Shown: positions 18,204-28,603 of the stretch, piece by piece
Numbering within the stretch: the first letter of the stretch is position 1
Layout of the letters: each line of letters opens with the position of its first letter
Assembly (NCBI RefSeq): GCF_016859125.1
Contig: NZ_CP069338.1
Location: forward strand, 4,961,501 to 5,025,500
Length of the DNA: 64,000 bases
Direction of reading: 5' to 3'
Source: Archangium violaceum
Lineage (GTDB): Bacteria > Myxococcota > Myxococcia > Myxococcales > Myxococcaceae
Program-made: the position numbers and the translations under genes
Notes under the pieces: model-generated
Database searches by the model: none
What the model was told of the DNA's origin: nothing
Seen by the model: the letters and a program-made list of their open reading frames with translations, nothing else

Positions 18204-19016
18204 TCACGAGTCCAGGGCGAGCGCCACGGCTCGCACGTGCGCGTGGACGAGCTCCCGCGCCCGCGTGAGCTCCTCCAACCGGGTGGGGGCATACCCGAGG
18301 CACAGCACCACCTCGTCCTCGGGGGCGGCACGCGCGCCCAGCGCGGCGTAGTCGAGCGTGCGCGAGACGGGCTCGCCCTCGGTGTCCGGGGTGAAGCGGC
18401 CGAACACCGCGGCGTGGGTACCCCGGTCGGGGGCGGTCTCCTTCAACGCGAAGAGCTGGCGCACGGCCTCGAGCGCCTCGGGGCGGACGAGGAGGGCCTC
18501 GGGGTCCACGGGACGCGCCAGCTCCCACTCGAGCAGGCGCAGACAGCCACGGACGAACTCCACGTCGGTGATGACGAGCCCGTACAGGTACCAGTCCGCG
18601 CACGCCGCCTGGATGAGCCGGGCCTGCGCATCCGACAGCCAGGTGAAGGAGGGACAGGTGAAGGTCTCGCAGATGTCGGCGCGGTAGACGCCGCAGTCGC
18701 GCAGGTCCTCGCCGCCCGTCACCTTCGGGTGGCCGAGGCAGCCCACCCGGGTGTGCTCCGCGTCGAGGAAGCCGAGCAGCGGGCAGACGCGCACCGCCGG
18801 GAAGAGCGGAGGCGTGGCCTGACGTGCCTCTCGCAGCGCACGGGCCGCGGCCTGGTACGCCCCGGGCTCCCGGGGGAGCGGACGGAAGGTGGCCGTCTGC
18901 TCGGCGAGGCGCTCGGTGAGCGTGGCGCGCGAGTGGTCGCGGAAGTTGTACAGGCCGCAGCAGGCGCCGCACGAGGCGCCCCGGCCGGGCTGGCACAGGT
19001 GGAGCGAGACGGTCAT
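18204..19016 (-). CDS. YkgJ-like cysteine-rich metal-binding protein
   Basis: A 270-residue protein whose N-terminus reads [19 protein letters not shown], a Cys-x2-CysCys cluster of the YkgJ / Fe- or Zn-chelating type. Further cysteines occur at VCPLLGF, GCLGHP, DCGVY and CETFTCPSF, enough for one or two metal sites. It has no signal peptide or membrane segment. The ATG lies one base after the stop of the acyl-CoA dehydrogenase gene, and the YdjM-like gene follows after 4 bases, so the three are one transcript. The cofactor and role cannot be read from sequence; an electron-transfer or metal-sensing role is possible. Confidence 0.7.
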   Translation of the reverse strand: MTVSLHLCQPGRGASCGACCGLYNFRDHSRATLTERLAEQTATFRPLPREPGAYQAAARALREARQATPPLFPAVRVCPLLGFLDAEHTRVGCLGHPKVTGGEDLRDCGVYRADICETFTCPSFTWLSDAQARLIQAACADWYLYGLVITDVEFVRGCLRLLEWELARPVDPEALLVRPEALEAVRQLFALKETAPDRGTHAAVFGRFTPDTEGEPVSRTLDYAALGARAAPEDEVVLCLGYAPTRLEELTRARELVHAHVRAVALALDS

Positions 19017-19017
19017 G

Positions 19018-20823
19018 TCAGAACCACTCGGAGCGCATCCGCGTGTACGAGTCCTCCCCCGTGCGGCACAGCGCCACCAGGGTCGACACGCGCGGCAGCT
19101 CCGTGTGAATCCAGTACTGCGCCGCCGCCAGCTTGCCCTCGTAGAAGTCCCGGCTCTCGGAGCCACGCGCCATGCCCTCGCGCGCCGCCGCCGCCTGCGC
19201 CAGCCACCGCCACGCCACCGCCAGTATCGAGAACAGCTCCATGTAGTGCGCGCTGTGGCGCAGCATCCGCTCCACCTCGCCCGCCATGCCCGCCGCGCCC
19301 AGCTCCATCGTCAGCTCCAGCACCTCCTGCATCGCCTTGCCCAGCGCCTCGCCCCACTCCGAGGGCACGTCCGCCCGGCGCGCCCGCTCCACCGTGGCCG
19401 ACACCTCCTCCGCGAAGGCCTGCAGCGCGGCTCCTCCCGCCGCCATCACCTTGCGCCCCAGCAGATCCAACCCCTGGATGCCCGTGGTGCCCTCGTGGAT
19501 GCTGTTGAGCTTCTGATCCCTCAGGTACGCCTCGGGCAGGTACTCGCTCGAGTAGCCGTAGCCGCCGTGCACCTGCACCGCCAGCGCGTTGGCCTCGAAG
19601 CCCTTCTCCGCGGGGAACGTCTTCGCCAGCGGGGTGAGCAGGTCCAACAGCAGCCCCGCGCGCTGGCGCTCCTCCTGCGTCTTGCCGTGGGCCGCGACAT
19701 CCGCCTGGAACGAGGCCATGGCCAGCAGCGACAGGCCTCCCTCCACGATGGCCTTCTGCCGCAGCAGCATCCGCCGCACGTCCGCGTGCTCGATGATGGG
19801 ACGCTGGGGCCGCGCGGCGTCCTTCTCCCAGGCCGGGCGCCCCTGCGGACGGTTCTGCGCGTACGCCAGCGCCTCGTGGTACGCCACCGAGGCCGTCGAC
19901 ACGCCGTTGAGGCCCACCATGATGCGCGCCTCGTTCATCATCTGGAACATGTGGCTCAGGCCCTTGCCCGCCTCGCCCACCAGCCACCCGCGGCAGTCAC
20001 CACCCTCGCCGTAGTTGAGCGCCACGCTGGGGATGCCCCTCCATCCAATCTTGTGGATGACGCCCGCCACGCGCACGTCGTTGTCCACCAGCCGCCCGTT
20101 CTCGGGCCGGCGCGCGGGCACGGCGAAGAGCGACAGGCCCCGCGTTCCCGCCGGAGCGCCGTCGATGCGCGCCAGCGTCAGGTGCACCACGTTGTCCGTG
20201 AAGTCCTGGTCCCCTCCGCTGATGAAGATCTTCGAGCCGGTGATGCGGTACGTGCCGTCTTCCACCGGCGTGGCCCGGGTCCGCACGTCCGCGAGGCTGC
20301 TGCCCGCCTGCGGCTCGGTGAGCGCCATGGTGCCCGTCCACTCGCCCCGGTGCATGCGGGACATGAACTCTTCCTTCAGCCAGGGGCTGCCGAAGGCCTC
20401 GATGAGGTGCGCCGCGCCGCTGGTGAGCCCGACGAAGCCGTACGCGCTCAGGTTGGCCGCCATCAGGTACGCCGAGGCCAGCGAGTACACCGTGATGGGG
20501 AGCTGCTGGCCTCCCGCCTCCGCGGGCACGATGGCCGTCAGCAGGCCCAGCTCGACGAGCTGCGGGTACAGCTTGCGCATCAGCGGGTGCACGTGGACAC
20601 GGCCGTCGCGGAACACCGGCGGCTCGAGGTCCATCATCCGGTAGGTGGGGAAGAGCACGTCCCGCGCGAAGCGGCGCGTGCTGTCCAGGAAGAGGGTGAA
20701 CGTCTCGCGCGAGTGGTCCGCGAAGGCCGGGAGCTGGCAGAGCGATTCCGTGTCCAGCACCTCGTAGAGCTGGAAGTCCACGTCGCGGTCGGAGAGCAGC
20801 GGGTTCGAGGAGGGAGCGGTCAT
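19018..20823 (-). CDS. Acyl-CoA dehydrogenase (FadE/DmdC-like, 601 residues)
   Basis: A long-form acyl-CoA dehydrogenase, about 200 residues longer than the ordinary 380-residue type. It has the substrate/FAD loop [18 protein letters not shown] (about 165-182), the flavin-binding middle beta domain ([15 protein letters not shown]), the helical C-terminal domain with [15 protein letters not shown] and the [18 protein letters not shown] signature. A C-terminal extension of about 130 residues fits the DmdC/FadE5 group. It oxidises acyl-CoA to 2-enoyl-CoA with electrons passed to ETF. It heads the operon with the Cys-rich and membrane hydrolase genes. The exact substrate (fatty acyl or methylthiopropionyl type) is not decided by the sequence. 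Confidence 0.92.
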   Translation of the reverse strand: MTAPSSNPLLSDRDVDFQLYEVLDTESLCQLPAFADHSRETFTLFLDSTRRFARDVLFPTYRMMDLEPPVFRDGRVHVHPLMRKLYPQLVELGLLTAIVPAEAGGQQLPITVYSLASAYLMAANLSAYGFVGLTSGAAHLIEAFGSPWLKEEFMSRMHRGEWTGTMALTEPQAGSSLADVRTRATPVEDGTYRITGSKIFISGGDQDFTDNVVHLTLARIDGAPAGTRGLSLFAVPARRPENGRLVDNDVRVAGVIHKIGWRGIPSVALNYGEGGDCRGWLVGEAGKGLSHMFQMMNEARIMVGLNGVSTASVAYHEALAYAQNRPQGRPAWEKDAARPQRPIIEHADVRRMLLRQKAIVEGGLSLLAMASFQADVAAHGKTQEERQRAGLLLDLLTPLAKTFPAEKGFEANALAVQVHGGYGYSSEYLPEAYLRDQKLNSIHEGTTGIQGLDLLGRKVMAAGGAALQAFAEEVSATVERARRADVPSEWGEALGKAMQEVLELTMELGAAGMAGEVERMLRHSAHYMELFSILAVAWRWLAQAAAAREGMARGSESRDFYEGKLAAAQYWIHTELPRVSTLVALCRTGEDSYTRMRSEWF

Positions 20824-20973
20824 GGGCCGGGGTTATGCCACACGCTTGCCGGTGGGCGGGGGAGGGTTCGAGCGCCGCCCCGGACGTACTGGCTAGAAGT
20901 CCAATGAAAAGATCGGGAGCAACACCCACCCTCCCTGTAACGCGTTGCGCGTCACCTTGCTGGAGGACTCGAC

Positions 20974-22167
20974 ATGTCGCACCTCCCCGACCTCGTCTGT
21001 CTGTCGCACCTTCGTTGGAAGTTCGTCTTCCAGCGTCCGCAGCACCTGATGTCCCGTTTCGCACGCGAGCGCCGCGTCTTCTTCGTGGAGGAGCCTGCCT
21101 GGGGTCCAGGCCCCACGCGCATGGAGGTCTCCCGCTCCCCGGAGGGCGTCTGGCTCGCCGTTCCCCACATCGAGGTGGAGGGGGCCACGCAGGTGACGCC
21201 GGATCCACCGCCGGGCACCCGGATGGACCCGGACGTCCTGGCTGCCATCCAGCGGGAGCTGCTCGAGGAGCTGTTCGAGGACCAGGGCGTGAATGACTTC
21301 GTGCTCTGGTACTACACCCCCATGGCCCTGGCCTTCTCTCGGCGTCTGCGGCCCAGGGCGGTGGTCTACGACTGCATGGACGAGCTGTCCGCCTTCACCG
21401 GCGCGCCGCCCGTGCTGGTGCAGCGTGAGGCGGAGCTGATGCGGCACGTGGACGTCATGTTCACCGGGGGCCACCACCTCTACGAGGCCAAGCGGGAGCG
21501 CCACTCCAACGTCCATCCCTTCCCGAGCAGCGTGGACGTGCCGCACTTCGCCCAGGCCCGCCTGGGGCCAGACGCCCCGCACGACCAGGCCCACCTGCCC
21601 CGGCCGCGCATCGGCTTCTGCGGCGTCATCGACGAGCGGATGGACCTGGCGCTGGTGGAGGGGGTGGCCCGGGCGCGTCCGGACTGGCAGTTGGTGATGG
21701 TGGGGCCCGTGGTGAAGATCTCCCCCGACAGCCTGCCGCGCCTGCCCAACATCCACTACCTCGGGGGCAAGAGCTACCAGGAGCTGCCGGCCTACCTCGC
21801 GAGCTGGGACGTGGCCATGACGCCCTTCGCCCGCACGCCGGCCACCCGCTTCCTCAGCCCCACCAAGACGCCCGAGTACCTCGCCGCGGGCAGGCCCGTG
21901 GTGTCCACCTCCATCCGGGACGTGGTGCGTCCGTATGGCGAGCTGGGGCTGGTGCGCATCGCCGACACGCCCGAGGAGTTCGTCCAGGCGGTGGAGGAGA
22001 GCCTGTCCCAATCCCACGAGGCGTGGCTGCCCCGGGTGGACGCGTTCCTCTCGCGCCTGTCCTGGGACCACACCTGGCGCGGGATGAAGGACCATATCGA
22101 CAGGGCGGTGGAGGCACGCTCCCGGCGGATTCCCGTCTCCACTCCAGAGCCGCGGATGGATGCCTGA
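20974..22167 (+). CDS. Glycosyltransferase (GT4-like, TuaH-type)
   Basis: A 397-residue GT-B fold protein. The N-terminal half opens with LVCLSHLRWKFVFQRPQHLM, a pattern shared by TuaH/WsaF-like transferases, and contains VVYDCMDELSAF. The C-terminal nucleotide-sugar domain begins PRIGFCGVIDERMDLALV and includes the conserved FLSPTKTPEYLAAGRPVVST loop, whose Glu contacts the donor in GT4 enzymes. It is a single gene with GGAGG before the ATG and divergent from the acyl-CoA dehydrogenase operon. It probably acts on a surface polysaccharide or glycolipid; donor and acceptor are unknown. Confidence 0.88.
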   Translation: MSHLPDLVCLSHLRWKFVFQRPQHLMSRFARERRVFFVEEPAWGPGPTRMEVSRSPEGVWLAVPHIEVEGATQVTPDPPPGTRMDPDVLAAIQRELLEELFEDQGVNDFVLWYYTPMALAFSRRLRPRAVVYDCMDELSAFTGAPPVLVQREAELMRHVDVMFTGGHHLYEAKRERHSNVHPFPSSVDVPHFAQARLGPDAPHDQAHLPRPRIGFCGVIDERMDLALVEGVARARPDWQLVMVGPVVKISPDSLPRLPNIHYLGGKSYQELPAYLASWDVAMTPFARTPATRFLSPTKTPEYLAAGRPVVSTSIRDVVRPYGELGLVRIADTPEEFVQAVEESLSQSHEAWLPRVDAFLSRLSWDHTWRGMKDHIDRAVEARSRRIPVSTPEPRMDA

Positions 22168-22182
22168 GCGAGGCGTCTGGCC

Positions 22183-22676
22183 TCACCAGCGATGAGACAG
22201 GCCCGCCCCCGCGTACACCGTGAGGGGCGGCGCCGGCTCGAAGTAGCGTCCCCGGCTCGCGTTCACCCGCACGTTGTCGCTGTAGCGCGCCGACAGCAGG
22301 TTCTGCAGTCCGAGGAAGGGGCTCACCTCGAACACGCCCATCTGGAAGCGGTGCCCCAGCCGCGCGTTCACGACCCAGGCCGTGTGCTCGCGCACCGTGT
22401 TCGCGTCGTCCGCGTACAGCCCGCCCGCGCTGAACACCTCCACCGCCGCTCGCGCTCCGCTCGTGTGCTGGTACACCGCCTCCGCGCTCACCTGGTGCGC
22501 TGGAATGCCTGGCACCTGGTTGCCCCTCAGCTGCCTTCCCTGGGACACGTAGTCGCGGAACGTCGCCTGCAACGCGTTGTAGGCCACCCGCAGCCGCAGC
22601 TCCTCCGTCACCGGGGGGCGGGGGAGGTTTGCGCCAGGGTCGCGGACAGGAGCGCGCAGGGCAGGAGCCAGGACAT
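22183..22676 (-). pseudogene. TonB-dependent receptor remnant: signal peptide joined out of frame to the last 140 residues
   Basis: The ATG at 22676 encodes 22 codons of a signal peptide (MSWLLPCALLSATLAQ...) that end at TGA 22610-22608. A second frame, open from GTG 22611 to the stop at 22183, encodes 142 residues that read as the closing strands of a TonB-dependent receptor barrel: alternating hydrophobic strands, VFEVSPFLGLQNLLSARYSDNVRV and the terminal aromatic SHRW. A normal receptor has 650-800 residues, so plug and most of the barrel are missing. The simplest reading is a large internal deletion that also shifted the frame. It starts four bases after the DUF427 stop and may have been in one operon with it. 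Confidence 0.75.
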
Positions 22677-22679
22677 CCG

Positions 22680-22964
22680 CTAGCGCTCCACCTGGACGCC
22701 CTTCCAGAAGGCCACGTGCCCCCGGATGTTGCGAGCCGCGTCCTTCGGCTCCGGGTAGTACCAGGCCGCGTCCTTGTTCACCTTTCCGTCCACCATCACG
22801 TCATAGTAGCTCGCCACGCCCTTCCATGGGCACGTGGTGTGCGTGTCGCTGTGCCTCAGTGCATCGCGATTCACCGCCTCCAGGGGGAAGTAGATGTTCC
22901 CCTCCACCACTTCGTACGTGGCGCTCTCGGCGAGCACCCTTCCGTTCCACACCGCCCGGGCCAT
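22680..22964 (-). CDS. DUF427 (NTP_transf_9) small protein
   Basis: A complete 94-residue single-domain protein. It has the characteristic VWNGRVLAESATYEVVEGNIYFP opening in two parts, the CPWKGVASYYDV core around residue 45-56 and the DAAWYYPEPKDAARNIRGHVAFW ending. AGGAGGT lies before the ATG at 22964. The family is a small beta fold of unproven function, annotated as nucleotidyltransferase-like on weak grounds. It is followed immediately by the TonB-receptor remnant. Confidence 0.88.
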   Translation of the reverse strand: MARAVWNGRVLAESATYEVVEGNIYFPLEAVNRDALRHSDTHTTCPWKGVASYYDVMVDGKVNKDAAWYYPEPKDAARNIRGHVAFWKGVQVER

Positions 22965-23234
22965 GGGGACCTCCTGTCTCATCACGTGTCCCCGCATCTC
23001 TGCCCGGCCCATGGGCACGGCGCCACGGTCCTGGACTCCTTCCGTCCTCCAGGAGGCACGCGGACGGGGCGTCCCAGGAACGGGGAGGCGGCCGGCCGGG
23101 CGCTCCATGCATCGTTCCCAGGGAGGGGCGGCGCCAGGCGCATGATTGTCGGCTGTTGGAAAGGGAGATGATAGGTGGATGGGGAGGGGCGTTTCGGGCT
23201 GTTCTGGCGCTGTTAACGTCCCACGTCTCCCTTC

Positions 23235-25811
23235 ATGAACCCCACCGAGCGACGCGTCCCGGACGTCCACACGCTTCTGAGCCAGACCTTGAGCAGTCCC
23301 GAAGGGGAAGCTGCCTTCCGGCAACTCGCCGAGGCCATCCCCCAGCTGGTGTGGACGACCCGCCCGGATGGTCACCACGACTACTTCAACCAACGCTGGT
23401 TCGACTACACCGGCACGAGCCCCGGACCGACCTACGGAGAGGGCTGGCGCCTGCCCTTCCATCCGGACGACATCCCCGAGGCCCAGAAGCGTTGGCAGCA
23501 CTCGCTGCGCACCGGTGAGCCCTACGAGGTGGAGTACCGCTGCCGACGCTACGACGGCGTGTACCGCTGGTTCATCGGCCGGGCCAATCCCGTGCGTGAC
23601 GCCTCCGGGCAGATCATCAAGTGGTTCGGCACCTGCACGGACATCGAGGAGCAGAGGCGGGCCAAGGACTCGCTGCAGTTCCTGACGGAGGCGAGCGAGC
23701 TCCTCTCCTCCTCACTGGACTACGAGACCACGCTGGCGGCGCTCACCCGGCTGGTGGTGCCCCGGCTGGCGGATTGGTGCTCGCTGGACATCCTGGGGGA
23801 GGACGGCGTCGTCCGGCTGCTCTCGGTGGCGCACGTGGACCCGGCGAAGGTGAAGCTCGCCCACGAGTTGCGCCAGCGCTACCCGCCCGACCCGAAGGAC
23901 CCCAACGGCCTCCACGAGGTCATCCGCACCGGCCGCTCCTCGGTCATGCCGGACATCTCCGACGCGGCGCTGGTGGCCGCCACGCGGGGAGACAAGGAGC
24001 ACCTGCGCATCGCGCGCACGCTGGGCCTGCGCTCGGCCATCACCGTGCCCCTCACCGCACGGGGCCGCACCTTCGGCGCCTTCGCGCTCGTCACCGCCGA
24101 GTCCGGCCGGCGCTTCACCCCCTCGGACGTGGCGCTCGCCGAGCAGCTCGCCTCCCGCGCCGCCATGGCGGTGGACAACGCGCGCCTCTACGGCAACGCG
24201 GTGCGTGCGGAGGAGCGCTTCCGCTCGCTCATCAACGCCACCTCCCAGGCGGTGTGGGTGACGCGGCCGGAGGGGCATGTGGAGGAGGACTCGCCCTCCT
24301 GGCGCGCCTTCACCGGGCAGACGTTCGAGGAGTACAAGGGCTTTGGCTGGCTCGCCGTCGTCCACCCGGAGGACCAGGAGCGCGTGCGGCGCGGATGGCA
24401 GGCGGCGCGGGCGCTCAAGCAGCCCTACGAAGTGGAGCTGCGCGTGCGCCGGGCGGATGGCAGCTACGCCGTCACCCTGGCCCGCGCGGTGCCCCTGCTC
24501 GATGCGAAGAAGCAGGTGCGCGAGTGGATCGGCACGAGCACGGACGTCACCGCCCAGCGGCAGGCCGAGGAGGCCTCGCGCCGGCTGGAGAGCGAGCAGC
24601 GCGCCCGCGAGCTGGAGGTCCTGCGCGCCCAGGTGAGCGAGGTGCTCTCCCGCGAGGACACGCCCGCGCGGTTGATACAAGCCTGCGCCGAGGTGGTGGT
24701 GCGCAACCTCACCGTGCTGCCCATGGCGCAGCTGTGGACGTGGAACCGGGAGGCCCGCGCGCTGCTGCTGGAGGGCCATGCCGGCATCTCCGTGCCCACC
24801 GCCTTCCAGCCCACCCGCTTCGAGCTGGGAGAGGGCCTGGTGGGGAAGGTGGGCCAGGAGCGCAAGCCCCTGCTCATCAACGACGTGCTGCGGCACTCCG
24901 GCCTGCGCTCTCGCGATTGGATCCAGACGCAGGGGCTGGTGTCCTTCCTGGGCACCCCGTTGCTGGTGCGTGGGCAGCTCGTGGGCGTGCTCGCCGTCTT
25001 CGGCTTGCGGCCCCTGGAGGAGGAGACCCTGGCCACGCTGTCCACGGTGGCGGAGGCGATGGCCCAGGGCCTTGAGCGGCGCCGCGCCGAGCTGGCCCTC
25101 CAGGAGCATGCCCAGGAACTGGCGCGCTCCAACGAGGAGCTGCAGCAGTTCGCCTACGTGGCCTCGCATGATCTGCAGGAGCCCCTGCGCATGGTGGCCA
25201 GCTACACGCAGCTGTTGTCGCGGCGCTACAAGGGCCGGCTGGACACGGACGCGGACGAGTTCATCCAGTACGCCGTGGACGGGGTGAACCGCATGCAGCG
25301 GCTCATCGAGGATCTGCTGACCTACTCGCGCGTGGGCACCCGCGGCCACGAGTTCAAGCCCGTCGACTCGGGGCGCGCGCTGGAGAAGGCGCTGGCCAAC
25401 CTCAAGGCGCTGGTGGACGAGTCGGGCGCCACCCTCGTGCAGAGCCGGCTGCCGGCGGTGATGGCGGACGAGACGCAGCTCATCCAGCTCTTCCAGAACC
25501 TGGTGGGCAACGCGCTGAAGTTCCGTGGCGAGACGCCGCCCCGGGTGGTCGTGGATGCCGAGCGCCAGGGCACCGAGTGGCGCTTCACCGTGGAGGACAA
25601 CGGCATCGGAATCGAGCCACAATACTTCGAGCGGATCTTCGTCATCTTCCAGCGGCTCCATGGCAAGGAGGAGTACCCTGGCACGGGCATCGGGCTCGCC
25701 ATCTGCAAGAAGATCGTCGAGCGGCACGGAGGCCGCATCGGACTGGATTCGCAACCCGGACAGGGGACGACGTTCTGGTTCACCCTGCCCGCGGTTCCCA
25801 CCCCCTCCTAG
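23235..25811 (+). CDS. PAS-GAF-PAS-GAF sensor histidine kinase (phytochrome-like HisKA)
   Basis: An 858-residue soluble kinase. Domains in order: PAS (25-140), GAF (150-305), PAS (320-435), GAF (455-610), HisKA with the phosphoacceptor in [13 protein letters not shown] (His645) and HATPase_c (745-855) with N-box [10 protein letters not shown]1 DNGIGI and G2 GTGIGLA. HDLQEPL is typical of kinases related to bacterial phytochromes, but the GAF domains show no chromophore-binding Cys that I can identify. No transmembrane segment is visible. The gene is followed at 18 bases by an Rcp1-like regulator and then a receiver-kinase gene, forming a three-gene phosphorelay operon. Confidence 0.92.
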   Translation: MNPTERRVPDVHTLLSQTLSSPEGEAAFRQLAEAIPQLVWTTRPDGHHDYFNQRWFDYTGTSPGPTYGEGWRLPFHPDDIPEAQKRWQHSLRTGEPYEVEYRCRRYDGVYRWFIGRANPVRDASGQIIKWFGTCTDIEEQRRAKDSLQFLTEASELLSSSLDYETTLAALTRLVVPRLADWCSLDILGEDGVVRLLSVAHVDPAKVKLAHELRQRYPPDPKDPNGLHEVIRTGRSSVMPDISDAALVAATRGDKEHLRIARTLGLRSAITVPLTARGRTFGAFALVTAESGRRFTPSDVALAEQLASRAAMAVDNARLYGNAVRAEERFRSLINATSQAVWVTRPEGHVEEDSPSWRAFTGQTFEEYKGFGWLAVVHPEDQERVRRGWQAARALKQPYEVELRVRRADGSYAVTLARAVPLLDAKKQVREWIGTSTDVTAQRQAEEASRRLESEQRARELEVLRAQVSEVLSREDTPARLIQACAEVVVRNLTVLPMAQLWTWNREARALLLEGHAGISVPTAFQPTRFELGEGLVGKVGQERKPLLINDVLRHSGLRSRDWIQTQGLVSFLGTPLLVRGQLVGVLAVFGLRPLEEETLATLSTVAEAMAQGLERRRAELALQEHAQELARSNEELQQFAYVASHDLQEPLRMVASYTQLLSRRYKGRLDTDADEFIQYAVDGVNRMQRLIEDLLTYSRVGTRGHEFKPVDSGRALEKALANLKALVDESGATLVQSRLPAVMADETQLIQLFQNLVGNALKFRGETPPRVVVDAERQGTEWRFTVEDNGIGIEPQYFERIFVIFQRLHGKEEYPGTGIGLAICKKIVERHGGRIGLDSQPGQGTTFWFTLPAVPTPS

Positions 25812-25829
25812 GACACAGGGCGCTTCCTC

Positions 25830-26279
25830 ATGAGTGACGACACCCGCGGACGGCCCATCGAAATCCTCCTGGTGGAGGACAACCCGGGCGACGTCCGCCT
25901 GACCATCGAGGCCCTCAAGGAGGGCAAGGTGAGCAATCACCTCTCCGTCGCGCGCGATGGGGTGGAGGCGCTGGCCTTCCTGCGCCGCGAGGGCCCCCAT
26001 GCGAACGCCTCGAGGCCGGACCTCATCCTGCTGGACCTCAACCTGCCCAAGAAGGACGGGCGCGAGGTGCTGGCGGACATCAAGGCGGACTCGAGCCTGC
26101 GCCGCATCCCCGTGGTGGTGCTGACCACGTCGAAGGCGGAGGAGGACATCCTGCGCACGTACGATCTGCACGCCAACTGCTACATCACGAAGCCGGTGGA
26201 CCTGGAGCAGTTCATTTCCGTGGTGCGCTCCATCGACGACTTCTGGCTGTCGGTGGTGCGGCTGCCCACGGTGGAGTGA
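25830..26279 (+). CDS. Rcp1-like single-domain response regulator
   Basis: A 149-residue stand-alone receiver with no output domain. It has the acidic pair in LLVEDNPGD, the phosphoacceptor in [13 protein letters not shown] (Asp69), the conserved Thr in VVVLTTSK and Lys in [15 protein letters not shown] and the short tail (FWLSVVRLP) are typical of the Rcp1 group that pairs with phytochrome-type kinases. It sits 18 bases after the PAS-GAF kinase and 7 bases before the receiver-kinase gene, so it probably shuttles phosphate between them. Confidence 0.93.
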   Translation: MSDDTRGRPIEILLVEDNPGDVRLTIEALKEGKVSNHLSVARDGVEALAFLRREGPHANASRPDLILLDLNLPKKDGREVLADIKADSSLRRIPVVVLTTSKAEEDILRTYDLHANCYITKPVDLEQFISVVRSIDDFWLSVVRLPTVE

Positions 26280-26286
26280 GGCCTCC

Positions 26287-27423
26287 ATGAGCATCAACGA
26301 GGCGCGGCCCTTGCGGCTGCTGTTGGTGGAAGACCACCCCGGGGACGCCCGGCTCCTGCAGGAGGAGCTGAAGGATGTGCCCTCCGTGCGCTTCGAGGTG
26401 CGTCACGTGACACGCATGTCGGAGGCGCTGGCGGTGGTGGGCGAGCCGGGGTGGGACGTGGTGCTGTTGGATCTGTCGCTGCCGGACGGGCACGGGCTGT
26501 CCAACATCGAGCGGATGTTGCAGGCGGCGCCGGCGCTGCCCCTGGTGGTGCTCACCGGTACGGACGACGAGCAGTTGTCGATGAAGGCCGTGCACGCGGG
26601 AGCGCAGGACTACCTGGTGAAGGGGCAGGTGACGGGCCCGCTGCTGGTGCGCGCGCTGCGCTACGCCATCGAGCGCAAGCGGGCCGAGGAGGGCCTCAAG
26701 CGCGAGGAGGCCGCGCGGCAGACGGCGGTATTCCGCGAGCAGTTCCTGGGGATTCTGGGGCATGACCTGCGCAACCCGCTGCAGGCCATCTCCGGCAACG
26801 CGGCGCTGCTCCTGCGCTACGGAGGGCTGTCCGAGCCCCAGCGCAAGGCGGTCAACCGCATCTCCATCTCGTCGGACCGGATGGCGCGGATGATTGGCGA
26901 CATCCTGGACTTCACGCGCACGCGGCTGGGCGGGGGCTACACGCTGCAGCGCACGTGGATGAACGTGCATGACGTGCTGCGGCAGGTGGTGGAGGAGCTG
27001 GAGGTGGCGCACCCGCAGCGGCGCTTCGAGCTGAGCGTGTCCGGCACCGGCTGGGGCGAGTGGGACGCGGATCGCATCGCCCAGGCGGCGTCGAACCTGG
27101 TGGGCAACGCGGTGCAGTACTCGCCGGAGGACAGCGAGGTGCGGGTGGTGGCGCGCGACGAGGGCGACGGCGTGCGGGTGGAGGTGCACAATGGGGGCAC
27201 GCCCATCCCGGCGGAGCGGATGCCGCACATCTTCGATCCGTTCGTACGGGGAAGGGATGGCGCCCGCTCGGGTTCCCGCTCGGGGTTGGGGCTGGGACTC
27301 TACATCACGCATGAAATCGTGAAGGCGCACGGGGGCGTGGTGCAGGTTCGCTCGACGGAGGCGGAGGGCACCTGCTTCTGGCTGATCCTTCCGCGCCATC
27401 CCTCCTTGGCCGCGAAGGCCTGA
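26287..27423 (+). CDS. Receiver-HisKA-HATPase hybrid kinase
   Basis: A 378-residue protein with an N-terminal receiver (residues 9-125; Asp62 in VVLLDLSLPDGHG, Thr in VVLTGTDD, Lys in DYLVKGQVT) followed by HisKA with His159 in FLGILGHDLRNPLQA and HATPase_c (265-375) with N-box NLVGNAVQY and G2 GLGLGLYI. A receiver placed before a kinase domain suits a relay step controlled by an upstream kinase. It is the third gene of the operon. A dispersed hairpin repeat begins six bases after its stop and could end the transcript. Confidence 0.93.
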   Translation: MSINEARPLRLLLVEDHPGDARLLQEELKDVPSVRFEVRHVTRMSEALAVVGEPGWDVVLLDLSLPDGHGLSNIERMLQAAPALPLVVLTGTDDEQLSMKAVHAGAQDYLVKGQVTGPLLVRALRYAIERKRAEEGLKREEAARQTAVFREQFLGILGHDLRNPLQAISGNAALLLRYGGLSEPQRKAVNRISISSDRMARMIGDILDFTRTRLGGGYTLQRTWMNVHDVLRQVVEELEVAHPQRRFELSVSGTGWGEWDADRIAQAASNLVGNAVQYSPEDSEVRVVARDEGDGVRVEVHNGGTPIPAERMPHIFDPFVRGRDGARSGSRSGLGLGLYITHEIVKAHGGVVQVRSTEAEGTCFWLILPRHPSLAAKA

Positions 27424-27429
27424 GCCAAT

Positions 27430-27467
27430 CCCCTCTCCCCTGGGAGCGGGCCAGGGTGAGGGTCTAC
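27430..27467 (-). repeat. Dispersed hairpin repeat, copy c
   Basis: On the minus strand it reads GGTAGACCCTCACCC then the stem; plus-strand arms are CCCTCTCCC (27431-27439) and GGGAGCGGG (27442-27450), with one mismatch. It starts six bases after the stop of the hybrid kinase and may act as its terminator. Confidence 0.65.
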
Positions 27468-27560
27468 CCTCCGTCTTCCTGCTCGAGCTCCCATACCTTC
27501 CCAGCCCGCCAGCCATGCCCACCCTAGGTGCGAGGGCTGAAGAAGAGGAGGCGCCGACCG

Positions 27561-28199
27561 ATGTCGGAGATCGAGACGCCGCAGGACGGGGCGGGGTTGG
27601 AGCCGCGGCCGTACACCCTGAAGACGAGGAGGGGACCCGTCGACACCCTGCTCTACGAGTCGCTCGGAGCGAAGGCGGGGGCGTTGCTGGCGGGAGGCGT
27701 GGGAGGTGGCTTCGATACGCCGGCCCTGGGCCTGTACCCACGGTTGGGCGAGGAGCTGCTGAGGCATCACCTGTCCACGCTCCGGCTGAAGTATCGCCAC
27801 TCGACGGACCTGGCGGAGGCGGTGCAGGACGTGCTCGCGGGAGTGGAGTTCCTGGTGGAGCACGGGCTGGAGCGGGTGGCGCTGGTGGGGCACTCGTTCG
27901 GCGGGGCGGTGATGATCGACGCCGGGGCGCAGTCTCCCTGGGTGACGACCGTGGTGGGGTTGTCGCCGCAGAGCTACGGGACGGAAGCGGTGTCGGAGCT
28001 GCATCCCCGCTCGCTGTTGCTCGTGCACGGCATGTCGGACGCGGTGTTGCCGCCGAGTTGTTCGCTCTCCATCCACGAGCGGGCTCGGGGACGCAAGGAG
28101 CTGGAGCTCATCCCGGGAGCGGGGCACGTCCTGGACGAGGCCGCCGAGCGCGTCTTCACGCGGGTCCGGGACTGGCTGCTGCGAGAGCTCCGGGCTTGA
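27561..28199 (+). CDS. Alpha/beta hydrolase
   Basis: The frame encodes 212 residues from the ATG at 27561 (GAGGAG upstream). The nucleophile elbow is GHSFGG (Ser near residue 114), followed by an acid candidate in HGMSDAVLP and the catalytic His in IPGAGHVL, in the usual order. The fold is minimal, with no lid domain. The oxyanion strand reads GALLAGGVGGGFDTPA. It should be a cytoplasmic esterase, thioesterase or lipase-like enzyme with unknown substrate. The next gene is convergent; an imperfect stem (CGGGAGG 28205-28211 with CCTCCCG 28230-28236) follows the stop. Confidence 0.88.
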   Translation: MSEIETPQDGAGLEPRPYTLKTRRGPVDTLLYESLGAKAGALLAGGVGGGFDTPALGLYPRLGEELLRHHLSTLRLKYRHSTDLAEAVQDVLAGVEFLVEHGLERVALVGHSFGGAVMIDAGAQSPWVTTVVGLSPQSYGTEAVSELHPRSLLLVHGMSDAVLPPSCSLSIHERARGRKELELIPGAGHVLDEAAERVFTRVRDWLLRELRA

Positions 28200-28246
28200 A
28201 ACACCGGGAGGGGACGCCGTGCGCATCCGCCTCCCGAAGCAGCACC

Positions 28247-28438
28247 TCAACTGTGCTTGTCACTCCCCGCGCTGTCCTTCCTGCTGTTCTGGGAGGGCCC
28301 GCCGAACTCACGCTGACGGTCGGCGTCCTCGGGAGCGCTCTCCTTCTCCGACTTGCCGAATACCTCCTTGCGGGTCTCTTCGCTCATCTTGGCGTCCCCG
28401 TGCATCGTGGGGTTTTCCTCTTGAGGCTTGCGAGGCAT
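28247..28438 (-). CDS. Small hydrophilic protein of unknown function
   Basis: A 63-residue protein from the ATG at 28438, with GGAGG nine bases upstream. It is almost free of large hydrophobic residues and rich in Glu, Lys, Asp, Ser and Gly (EETRKEVFGKSEKESAPEDA). This composition suggests an intrinsically disordered or stress-related hydrophilin-type protein. There is no signal peptide or known domain. The call rests on the ribosome-binding site and codon use, so confidence is moderate. Confidence 0.5.
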   Translation of the reverse strand: MPRKPQEENPTMHGDAKMSEETRKEVFGKSEKESAPEDADRQREFGGPSQNSRKDSAGSDKHS

Positions 28439-28603
28439 GTCGTGCGTCCTCCGGCGCGATGGGTTTGTTGACTTGTGACTCAAGGTCGGGAGTTCGCCGG
28501 GAGACGGCAAGCCCTCCGCGTCCAGGGATGGAGAGCGAGGGAGCGGGCGTCGGCTGCGCGGCTCCGGCTACGGCCCTAGGTTGAGTTGAAAGGAGGTGTC
28601 TCC

